Below are positions 1 through 5,668 of a DNA stretch of 7,960 bases, one piece after another. The position numbers and the translations under genes are program-made. Where the stretch lies: the NCBI GenBank assembly GCA_003857395.1, contig RPRC01000259.1:1-7960 (forward strand), read 5' to 3'. A model generated the notes under the pieces. It ran no database searches, was not told the origin of the DNA, and saw nothing but the letters and a program-made list of their open reading frames with translations. The stretch is from Geobacter sp. (GTDB lineage Bacteria; Desulfobacterota; Desulfuromonadia; Geobacterales; Geobacteraceae). Position 1 is the stretch's first letter. Every line of letters starts with the position of its first letter.

Positions 1-933
1 CGTCAGGGTGACCCGGGTTCGTCAAAATTCTATCTGTCTCTGGAGGATGATCTCCTGCGGATTTTTGGTTCGGAGCGGGTTTCGAAAATCATGGACATGC
101 TGAAAATTGACGAAGGAGAGGCAATCACCCACGGGCTTATCTCACGGGCGATCGAGAATGCCCAGAAGAAGGTTGAGGCTCACAATTTCGAGATCCGCAA
201 GCACCTGATTGAATACGATGATGTTATGAATAAGCAGCGTGAGGTTATTTACACCCAGCGCCGCGAAATTCTCTCCGGTGCGGAGCTGCGGGAAAGCTTT
301 CTCGAAATGATGGATGAAAATGTGGAAGATCTGGTGGAAGCGTATGCGATTGATAAAGTGATTGCTGAGGAATGGGACTGGGAGGGGATTACCAAAGGGG
401 TTCATCAGTCATTCGGCTTCCAGTTTGATGTCCCCGAAGAAACGATGGCGAGGCTTACACCCGAGAACTTCCGTGAACTTCTCCGTGAGAAGGTTCATGG
501 GGTGTTTCAGGAGCGTCTCGAGTCTTTCGGTGAAGAGTTGACCGATCACCTGATCAAGGTCATCATGCTTCAAACCATCGATGCCCAGTGGAAGGACCAT
601 CTCCTTTCCATCGACCACCTGAAGGAAGGCATCGGCCTGCGCGGTTATGGCCAGAAGGATCCTAAGCAGGAGTATAAACGGGAAGCCTATCAGCTGTTCA
701 TGGACATGATTACCCGCATCCGGCAGGAAGTGGTAGAGAAGATTTTCTGGGTCCAGATTGCCCGGGAAGAGGATGTTCATGAGATTGAACAGCAGCAGCG
801 AAAGCAGCGCCTGGTTTTCAATCTCTCGGAAGATGTCCCCCAGCAACCGGCAAAGAGCAACAAGGTTGGCCGCAATGATCCCTGCCCCTGCGGGAGTGGC
901 AAGAAGTACAAAAAGTGCTGTGGTGCACAATAG
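1..933 (+). CDS. secA: Protein translocase ATPase SecA, C-terminal third (5' end lies outside the window)
   Basis: SecA is the cytoplasmic ATPase motor that pushes unfolded preproteins through the SecYEG channel. The window opens in frame at RQGDPGSS, matching the conserved arginine-finger region (motif VI) of SecA's second helicase domain, and 310 residues remain; whole SecA proteins are usually about 850-900 residues. Next come the helical scaffold with the family signature [16 protein letters not shown], and the helical segment with [13 protein letters not shown] (about residue 213 of the visible part). The protein ends in the SEC-C zinc motif: cysteine codons at 883, 889, 916 and 919 (CxC-x8-CC), preceded by [15 protein letters not shown]. 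This tail is known to bind zinc and contact SecB and phospholipid in other bacteria. The frame is open throughout and stops with TAG at 931-933. Identification is very secure; only the start is unseen. Confidence 0.98.
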   Translation, partial: RQGDPGSSKFYLSLEDDLLRIFGSERVSKIMDMLKIDEGEAITHGLISRAIENAQKKVEAHNFEIRKHLIEYDDVMNKQREVIYTQRREILSGAELRESFLEMMDENVEDLVEAYAIDKVIAEEWDWEGITKGVHQSFGFQFDVPEETMARLTPENFRELLREKVHGVFQERLESFGEELTDHLIKVIMLQTIDAQWKDHLLSIDHLKEGIGLRGYGQKDPKQEYKREAYQLFMDMITRIRQEVVEKIFWVQIAREEDVHEIEQQQRKQRLVFNLSEDVPQQPAKSNKVGRNDPCPCGSGKKYKKCCGAQ

Positions 934-970
934 CCGGGGTGTGGCGGCAATCCGGGAGAGGTGCCTGATT

Positions 971-991
971 GAGGCGAATCCGGCTTGCCTC
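971..991 (+). other. Short hairpin between secA and argJ
   Basis: GAGGCGA (971-977) can pair with TTGCCTC (985-991) around a 7-base loop, with one G-T pair. It lies 37 bases after the secA stop. The sequence after it (TTGTAGTC) is not a T-run, so it is a poor intrinsic terminator. It may be a 3' end stabiliser or chance; secA-argJ readthrough remains possible. Confidence 0.25.
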
Positions 992-1046
992 TTGTAGTCA
1001 AAGTGCCGTGAAGAGGTGCGCTTCAAAGTCACTTCATGCGACTTTC

Positions 1047-1053
1047 AGGAGGT
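1047..1053 (+). promoter_or_regulatory. Strong ribosome binding site that fixes the argJ start
   Basis: AGGAGGT at 1047-1053 lies about 5 bases before ATG 1058. An in-frame GTG at 1016 would add 14 residues, but I see no comparable site in front of it and the extra residues do not resemble an ArgJ N-terminus. The start at 1058 is therefore preferred. An inverted repeat, AAAGTC (1025-1030) and GACTTT (1040-1045), ends just upstream of the site without covering it. Confidence 0.85.
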
Positions 1054-1057
1054 ATAC

Positions 1058-2239
1058 ATGGAAATAAAAGGATTTACCTTTTCCGCCGTTGAAGCAGCAA
1101 TCAAGAAACCGGGGCGGCTTGATCTGGCAGTCGTTATTTCCGAACTGCCGGCAGCCACTGCGGCTGTTTATACCACGAACCTGGTGAAGGCTGCTCCCGT
1201 CTTGCTTTCCATGGAGCGTTCAGCCAAGGGTGTTAGCCGAGCCCTGGTGGTGAATAGTGGGAACGCCAATGCTTGTACCGGTAGTCAGGGACTGTCCGAT
1301 GCCCTTGAAACTACACGGCTTATTGCGGAACGGGCCGGGGTTGCAGAGGACCTTGTGCTTGTTGCCTCAACCGGAGTAATTGGCAAGCCTCTGCCGATGG
1401 AAAAAATCCGGGGGGCTGTCCCCGGTCTTTTCGCGCCATCCGCCGTGACCGATCTGGACGGTCTGGCCCGGTCCATCATGACGACCGATACTTTTCCAAA
1501 AGTTAAGACCTGTATCGGAGAGGCGGGCGGCATCTCCTACTCTCTTGCCGGAGTTGCCAAGGGAGCTGGTATGATTATGCCGAATATGGCCACCATGCTT
1601 TCGTTCCTGGTGACTGATGCCGCTGTTGACCCTGAATACCTCAGTACGGTTTTCCGGGATGCAGTTGACGCCTCATTCAACATCATTTCTATTGACGGCG
1701 ATACGTCAACCAACGACATGGCAGTTATTATGGCGAATGGCATGGCCGGAAATCCCACCATTCAAAGGGGAACGCCCGAGGCTGCCCGATTCGAAGCGCA
1801 TCTGCAGGAAACACTACTGTCCCTGGCCTGCCAGATTGTTCGAGACGGCGAAGGGGCAACCAAGTTTGTCGAAATCCGGGTTACCGGAGCGTATTCCAAC
1901 TCCGATGCAAAGAAAGCCGCCATGGCGGTGGCTAATTCTCTCCTCGTCAAGACCGCATTCTTTGGTCAGGATGCCAACTGGGGACGTATCATTGCTGCTG
2001 TCGGGTACTCTGGGGCTGAAATTGATCAAGAACTGATTTCGCTCTCATTTGACGACGTTCTGATGGTATGCAATGGTGTTTTCGTCGGTGGTGATGCCGA
2101 GGAAAAGGGCTCAGAAGTACTTCGCAAAAGTGAGTTCTCCGTCACGATTGACCTCGCTTTGGCAGAGGGCCGTGCCACTGTTTATACGAGCGACCTTTCT
2201 CACGACTACGTCAGTATTAATGCCGATTACCGGACCTGA
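1058..2239 (+). CDS. argJ: ArgJ: glutamate/ornithine acetyltransferase of arginine biosynthesis
   Basis: ArgJ transfers the acetyl group from N-acetylornithine to glutamate, recycling it in the cyclic arginine pathway; some members also use acetyl-CoA to make N-acetylglutamate, which cannot be told apart here. It is a cytoplasmic Ntn-fold enzyme that cuts itself into alpha and beta chains. The protein has 393 residues, normal for the family. Visible signatures are VVNSGNANACTG (about 65-75), ASTGVIGK with the probable oxyanion-hole pair T105-G106, and KGAGMIMPNMATML. In the last motif cleavage should fall between A178 and T179, making T179 (codon 1592-1594) the N-terminal nucleophile of the beta chain. 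GQDANWGRIIAAVGYSG and the ending SINADYRT are also typical. The start is ATG 1058 because of the strong ribosome binding site. No ARG-box operator is apparent upstream. The gene follows secA on the same strand, an arrangement I recall from Geobacter. Confidence 0.97.
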   Translation: MEIKGFTFSAVEAAIKKPGRLDLAVVISELPAATAAVYTTNLVKAAPVLLSMERSAKGVSRALVVNSGNANACTGSQGLSDALETTRLIAERAGVAEDLVLVASTGVIGKPLPMEKIRGAVPGLFAPSAVTDLDGLARSIMTTDTFPKVKTCIGEAGGISYSLAGVAKGAGMIMPNMATMLSFLVTDAAVDPEYLSTVFRDAVDASFNIISIDGDTSTNDMAVIMANGMAGNPTIQRGTPEAARFEAHLQETLLSLACQIVRDGEGATKFVEIRVTGAYSNSDAKKAAMAVANSLLVKTAFFGQDANWGRIIAAVGYSGAEIDQELISLSFDDVLMVCNGVFVGGDAEEKGSEVLRKSEFSVTIDLALAEGRATVYTSDLSHDYVSINADYRT

Positions 2240-2253
2240 TATTCTGCCCGAAT

Positions 2254-2277
2254 CCAAGGGCTGCCAGCTTGGTTTTT
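2254..2277 (+). terminator. Weak intrinsic terminator candidate after argJ
   Basis: CCAAG (2254-2258) pairs with CTTGG (2268-2272) around a 9-base loop and is followed directly by TTTTT (2273-2277), then more T-rich sequence. The stem has only 5 pairs, so termination is likely to be partial at best. It lies 15 bases after the argJ stop and could reduce readthrough into the envelope pair downstream. Confidence 0.35.
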
Positions 2278-2299
2278 ACTTGTTTATTTTGGAGGTATT

Positions 2300-2704
2300 A
2301 TGAGGTTCCTCGCGCACTCTTGCCTGTTTGTCTCTTTGCTCCTGTTCATGCCGGGCCAAATCATGGCTCAAGAGGGATCACTTACTGTTGCGGAAATGTC
2401 CATAACAACGCGCATAGTCCGGGGCAACCCTGTCGATTCGGTGCAGTGTATCTCATCTTCGGCACTACATGAACTGTACTGTTTCACGAAGATTGCCGCG
2501 CCTGATGATGGCGAGCGGGAGATTGTTCATGTTTGGTATCGGAACGATGAAAAAATTTCACGCTTTCTCCTTCCCGTGCGGGGGACATCGTGGAGAACCT
2601 ATAGTAAGAAATTAATAACCAAGGGGATGGCCGGAGACTGGCGGGTAGATGTTCTCGACAGTGATGGCAACCTCCTGAAGTCAACCAAATTCAGACTGAA
2701 TTGA
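2300..2704 (+). CDS. Small exported DUF2914-type protein of unknown function
   Basis: This is a 134-residue protein. ATG 2300 is preceded by GGAGG (2291-2295) four bases away. Residues 1-23 look like a Sec signal peptide: a charged start (MRF), a hydrophobic core (LFVSLLLFM) and likely cleavage after IMA (A23-Q24). The mature part has the pattern I associate with DUF2914: two cysteines (C50, C61), HVWYRNDEKI (about 77-86), a basic/serine stretch LPVRGTSWRTYSKK (about 91-104) and a final GDWRVDVLDSDGNLL followed by KSTKF. This suggests a compact beta-rich domain in the periplasm or at the membrane surface. No catalytic residues are recognisable. The next gene starts 40 bases later and also encodes an exported protein, so they probably share a transcript and possibly an envelope role. 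The family label is from memory of the motif. Confidence 0.85.
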   Translation: MRFLAHSCLFVSLLLFMPGQIMAQEGSLTVAEMSITTRIVRGNPVDSVQCISSSALHELYCFTKIAAPDDGEREIVHVWYRNDEKISRFLLPVRGTSWRTYSKKLITKGMAGDWRVDVLDSDGNLLKSTKFRLN

Positions 2705-2727
2705 GAGAAAGACGCCCCCTTCGTTCT

Positions 2728-2744
2728 TGTTGGAGTAACCAACA
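2728..2744 (+). promoter_or_regulatory. Hairpin overlapping the ribosome binding site of the serine hydrolase gene
   Basis: TGTTGG (2728-2733) and CCAACA (2739-2744) form a perfect 6-pair inverted repeat with a 5-base loop, ending at the base before the GTG start (2745). The only ribosome-binding-like sequence, GGAG (2732-2735), lies partly in the left arm and partly in the loop. If the hairpin forms in the mRNA it would hinder translation initiation. The pairing is visible; a regulatory role is inference. Confidence 0.4.
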
Positions 2745-3923
2745 GTGATTTTGCGACTCATCCTCATTCTAGCGGCCCTCTTTCTGTACCTGCCGGTCCA
2801 TGGCCAGGAAGCAGATTTGGAAGATCTCGTTCTAGGCTGCAGTATTGATCGTGCCATGGGGGACGCTATTGACTCCGGGCTCATCAATGGCGGTGTCGTT
2901 TTCATAGGTGACAGTTCCGGTGAGCTCTTCCTCCATTCGTACGGTCATCTTTCTCCTGCGTCTGACGCTCCTGAAATTGAACAGGATACTGTCTTCGATC
3001 TCGCCTCTCTCACCAAGGTTCTCGCCACGGCGCCTTCCGTGATGAAACTGGTCGAGGAGGGAAGGGTGGGCCTTCATGACCCGTTGACAATATGGTTTCC
3101 CGAGTTTGTCGGCACGGGTAAAGACACTATTCAGGTATTTCACCTCCTGACGCATACCTCGGGGCTTGTTGATTTCTCTTTTTCAGGGTGTAAGACGATG
3201 CAAGGAGTTGTGGAGAAAACAGCGTTTCTTGATGTCCCGGCAAAACCTGGTGACAAGTTCAAGTACGCTGATATCAATTTCATTCTCTTGGGAGAGTTGG
3301 TTCGAAGGGTATCAGGGTTCGAGCTGGATAGGTATGCTCTGGAAAACTTCTACGTTCCTCTCGGGATGTCCGATACTCGCTTCAGCCCGTCTGAGGAACT
3401 GCGGAAGAGGTGTGCCTCTACCCGGATTGCAGACAACAGTTTGCTGTACGGGACGGTTCAGGATCCCAATGCCCGTGCTCTTGGCGGGGTCGCGGGCCAT
3501 GCCGGACTTTTTGCTACGGCCGCGGATCTATCCCGTTTCTGTAGGATGCTATTGGGTGGAGGTGAATTTGCCGGCAAAAGGGTCATGACGGATCGCACTG
3601 TCCGCCAAATGAGTTCCCCCAGCTTCACACATGGCAATGCGGTTATCCGCGGGCTCGGCTGGGACATCCTCTCCCCCTATTCATCTCCCCGCTGTAACAG
3701 GTTCTCCTGTGCATCTTTCGGCCATACCGGCTACTCCGGATGTTCGATCTGGATTGATCCAGACCTGAATCTTTTTGTCGGCATCCTGGTTTCCCGCAAT
3801 GATTATCGTAGAATCGGGGATTTCAATCATTTGCGAGGAACCATTTCAACCCTTGCCGCGAATCTTTTCTCAAAGCCAACCCAGCGAAAATGCCGGGAAA
3901 ATCTGGCACAAGACATCAGGTAA
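2745..3923 (+). CDS. Exported serine beta-lactamase-like hydrolase (class C / penicillin-binding-protein fold)
   Basis: This 392-residue protein belongs to the beta-lactamase-related serine hydrolases (Pfam Beta-lactamase type), a family that includes esterases, D-amino-acid peptidases and true class C beta-lactamases. All three active-site elements are visible: SxxK as S88-LT-K91 in FDLASLTKV, the tyrosine motif as Y174-A-D in KYADINF, and the KTG equivalent as H327-T-G in FGHTGYSG. HLLTHTSGL (133-141) and DPNARALGGVAGHAGLF (240-256) are typical of the esterase/peptidase-like branch. Residues 1-20 form a signal peptide (core LILILAALFLYL, likely cut after VHG), so it acts outside the cytoplasm. 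GTG 2745 is chosen because it includes the whole signal peptide and has GGAG nine bases upstream, within a hairpin. It follows the DUF2914 gene by 40 bases. HTG rather than KTG, and the general family, favour cell-wall peptide or ester hydrolysis over antibiotic resistance; the substrate is unknown. Confidence 0.92.
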   Translation: MILRLILILAALFLYLPVHGQEADLEDLVLGCSIDRAMGDAIDSGLINGGVVFIGDSSGELFLHSYGHLSPASDAPEIEQDTVFDLASLTKVLATAPSVMKLVEEGRVGLHDPLTIWFPEFVGTGKDTIQVFHLLTHTSGLVDFSFSGCKTMQGVVEKTAFLDVPAKPGDKFKYADINFILLGELVRRVSGFELDRYALENFYVPLGMSDTRFSPSEELRKRCASTRIADNSLLYGTVQDPNARALGGVAGHAGLFATAADLSRFCRMLLGGGEFAGKRVMTDRTVRQMSSPSFTHGNAVIRGLGWDILSPYSSPRCNRFSCASFGHTGYSGCSIWIDPDLNLFVGILVSRNDYRRIGDFNHLRGTISTLAANLFSKPTQRKCRENLAQDIR

Positions 3924-3928
3924 AAAAC

Positions 3929-3958
3929 TTGACACAGGTAGAGGCTTTGTGCTAGGTT
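3929..3958 (+). promoter_or_regulatory. Candidate sigma70-type promoter for the receiver-protein gene
   Basis: A perfect -35 TTGACA (3929-3934) is followed by an 18-base spacer and TAGGTT (3953-3958), with TGC immediately before it as an extended -10. A run of A residues precedes the -35. The -10 matches consensus at only three positions, but the extended TG would compensate. It starts five bases after the hydrolase stop and would give a leader of roughly 75 bases before ATG 4040. It implies that the receiver gene can be transcribed separately from the genes upstream. Confidence 0.5.
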
Positions 3959-4039
3959 TTTCGCGATTTACGCGTATTCCGACCCGTTTCTGCATCAGCT
4001 GTTTCAGACGTTTTCACCTTTCCCGCCGGAGGACATTCC

Positions 4040-5425
4040 ATGGGCACTACCCTGCTGCTTGCCGATGACAGTATTACTATCCAAAAGGTTGTGGGAATAA
4101 TTTTCGCCAATGAGGACTATGAACTGGTCGTCGTTGACAATGGAATTTCCGCTCTTGAAAAGGCGAGAGAAATCAGACCCGACGTAATGCTCGTGGATGC
4201 GCTGATGCCTGGCAAAAGTGGTTACGAGGTCTGCGAAGAGGTCCGGCGCGATCCGCTTCTCAAGGGGATACCGCTACTTCTTCTGGTCGGGGCATTCGAG
4301 CCATTTGATGAAGACAAGGCGCGAATGAGCGGTGCGGACGATTACATTACCAAGCCTTTTGAGTCCCAGAGCCTGATTGATAAAGTCAAAGAACTTGTTG
4401 TTCTCGCCTCATCTCGAGAACAGGAGGTTTCTCCTGTCCTGGAGGAAATTTCTCTCTCGGCAGTTGCGGAAGTTCCTGAAGAAATCGTTTCGGAAAACTT
4501 TGAAGTCCCGGCAGCAGCTTCACAGCCGGAAAGCCCCTTGAAAACAGGTGAAACTTCTGCCAAGATCTTCGACGCTTTCAAAGGTTTTGTCCATCTGGGG
4601 AGTGACACTGCAAGACCGCCAGTAGAGGCTGCCGCACTCAGTTCTCAACCTGAAGTTCCGGAGCCCTCCGTTTTGGCCGAACCCGAAGGGGTCATTCTCC
4701 TTTCGTCGGTGGACATTGTCGAGGCTGCACCGGAAGATGATCCGTGGGGAACCTTTTCTGAAGTGGTGGAAGAAGGGGACGAAATATATTTTGGAGAGGT
4801 TCTCGAGGAATCGTTGGGAGAGCAGTCGGACCTCGCTGAAGCGGTTGAGGAGATAGAGCCATTTACCCTGATGGATGAGGAGTCATCAACCGGTTCTTTT
4901 GGGGCGCTTTCTCTGCAGGATGAGCCGGTTGGCTCCGATGAGATGGGTGTTTCCCTGGAGGAAGAACTTGACTTTCGGGACGAGACCGCTGCAGGTGAAG
5001 AGCAAGGTCTTGATGAAGAACTCCCGGCACTTTCACCGGCCGGTAGCGGGAGTATTTCCCTTGGCGATTTTTCTCCGGTCGGTGAGTCAGTTACCCTTGC
5101 TGAGACGGTTATTGCTGAACCACAAGAAGAGCAGCCTACGGAGCTATTCGGAGTTTCTCCTGATTATACCGACTTGCCTTTTGCCCAGGAGGAGGAATAT
5201 CTCCCGGCGGCAGAGGCCTTCCCCGAGCCGGAAGAGGAACAGCTGCCTCCGGCTGTGTCCGAAGTGGCAGGTGCCGTCACCTTTACCGAAGAACAACTGG
5301 CAGCCGCCATTTCAAAGGTGTCTCGTGAAATCATAGAAAAGATTGCCTGGGAGGTCGTTCCCGATCTCGCCGAGGCTCTTATTAAAGAAGAGATTCGAAA
5401 GATTAAAGAAGGAATGGGAAGATAG
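4040..5425 (+). CDS. Receiver-domain (CheY-like) protein with long acidic linker and conserved-looking C-terminal helix
   Basis: This 461-residue protein starts at ATG 4040, six bases after GGAGGA (4028-4033). Residues 3-120 are a receiver domain: acidic pocket D9/D10, phosphoacceptor D53 in VMLVDALMPGKSG, and K105 in ITKPF. The usual Thr/Ser switch residue appears to be V83 in PLLLLVGAFEPFDE. Residues ~122-412 are a low-complexity linker rich in Glu, Asp, Pro, Ser and Ala, with a few hydrophobic islands (KIFDAFKGFVHLG at 175-187, DDPWGTF at 233-239). Residues 413-461 form a charged, probably helical block with EEQLAAAISKV and IAWEVVPDLAEALIKEEIRK. I recall similar tails on deltaproteobacterial receiver proteins. 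There is no DNA-binding, kinase or cyclic-di-GMP output domain, so it probably works through protein contacts, perhaps in polarity, motility or chemosensory signalling (inference). No histidine kinase is adjacent. It has its own candidate promoter and a strong terminator. Confidence 0.9.
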   Translation: MGTTLLLADDSITIQKVVGIIFANEDYELVVVDNGISALEKAREIRPDVMLVDALMPGKSGYEVCEEVRRDPLLKGIPLLLLVGAFEPFDEDKARMSGADDYITKPFESQSLIDKVKELVVLASSREQEVSPVLEEISLSAVAEVPEEIVSENFEVPAAASQPESPLKTGETSAKIFDAFKGFVHLGSDTARPPVEAAALSSQPEVPEPSVLAEPEGVILLSSVDIVEAAPEDDPWGTFSEVVEEGDEIYFGEVLEESLGEQSDLAEAVEEIEPFTLMDEESSTGSFGALSLQDEPVGSDEMGVSLEEELDFRDETAAGEEQGLDEELPALSPAGSGSISLGDFSPVGESVTLAETVIAEPQEEQPTELFGVSPDYTDLPFAQEEEYLPAAEAFPEPEEEQLPPAVSEVAGAVTFTEEQLAAAISKVSREIIEKIAWEVVPDLAEALIKEEIRKIKEGMGR

Positions 5426-5466
5426 CGTACCACCCACGCATCATGAGAGGGGTATGCACGAACTTT

Positions 5467-5490
5467 ATGGGGATGATACATCCCCATTTT
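5467..5490 (+). terminator. Intrinsic terminator after the receiver-protein gene
   Basis: ATGGGGATG (5467-5475) pairs perfectly over 9 bases with CATCCCCAT (5479-5487) around the loop ATA, and TTTCGTTTC follows. It lies 41 bases after the receiver stop at 5423-5425. It should separate the receiver transcript from valS. Confidence 0.85.
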
Positions 5491-5553
5491 CGTTTCTGAC
5501 GCCTGGTTTTCTGTGTCGGCGATTCTAGGCAAAATCCCTTTTTTCATCTTACG

Positions 5554-5600
5554 GCAAAAAACAAAGACTTGATTGCATGATAAAACTGTTGGCTAGTAAT
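5554..5600 (+). promoter_or_regulatory. Possible valS promoter region (weak consensus)
   Basis: The strong terminator upstream means valS needs its own promoter. An A-rich stretch (5556-5566, UP-element-like) is followed by TTGATT (5569-5574) and, after a long spacer, TAGTAAT (5594-5600). TTGCAT (5573-5578) with AGTAAT (5595-5600, 16-base spacer) is an alternative pairing. Neither is a good consensus match, so the location is approximate. Confidence 0.3.
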
Positions 5601-5604
5601 TATG

Positions 5605-5648
5605 AGCTGGTTTCTGCCTCGAAAAGCGTTTTTCTGAGCGCACCAGCT
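5605..5648 (+). promoter_or_regulatory. Nested inverted repeats in the valS leader
   Basis: The outer arms AGCTGGT (5605-5611) and ACCAGCT (5642-5648) pair over 7 bases. Inside, CTCGAAAA (5618-5625) pairs with TTTTC (5630-5634) and GAG (5636-5638), with one bulged T and the loop GCGT. The whole structure would end six bases before the AGAGG ribosome binding site of valS. It lacks the conserved TGGNACCGCG sequence of a T-box, so it is not a standard tRNA-sensing leader. The pairing is seen; any control of valS is inferred. Confidence 0.4.
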
Positions 5649-5668
5649 GTGACAGAGGTATGAATTAT

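Noticed and set aside
409..1032. Minus-strand open frame of 207 codons
   Set aside because: It is antisense to secA and the spacer, and its leucine-rich translation is explained by reading the secA codons backwards.
1016..1057. N-terminal extension of argJ from GTG 1016
   Set aside because: It has no good ribosome binding site and no similarity to ArgJ N-termini, while ATG 1058 has a near-perfect site.
3904..3920. TGGCAC as a sigma54 -24 element
   Set aside because: It lies inside the end of the hydrolase gene and has no TTGCA-like -12 element at the required spacing.
4500..5275. Coding tandem repeats in the acidic linker
   Set aside because: Similar short strings recur (SLQDE, SLGDF, SLEEE) but with no regular period or DNA-level repeat; biased composition explains them.
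5537..5545. Second intrinsic terminator ending at the T-run CCCTTTTTTC
   Set aside because: No GC-rich stem directly precedes the T-run; only scattered 4-base complementarities are present.
5490..5668. T-box riboswitch upstream of valS
   Set aside because: The conserved antiterminator core (TGGNACCGCG) is absent, and no terminator lies between the leader structure and the start codon.
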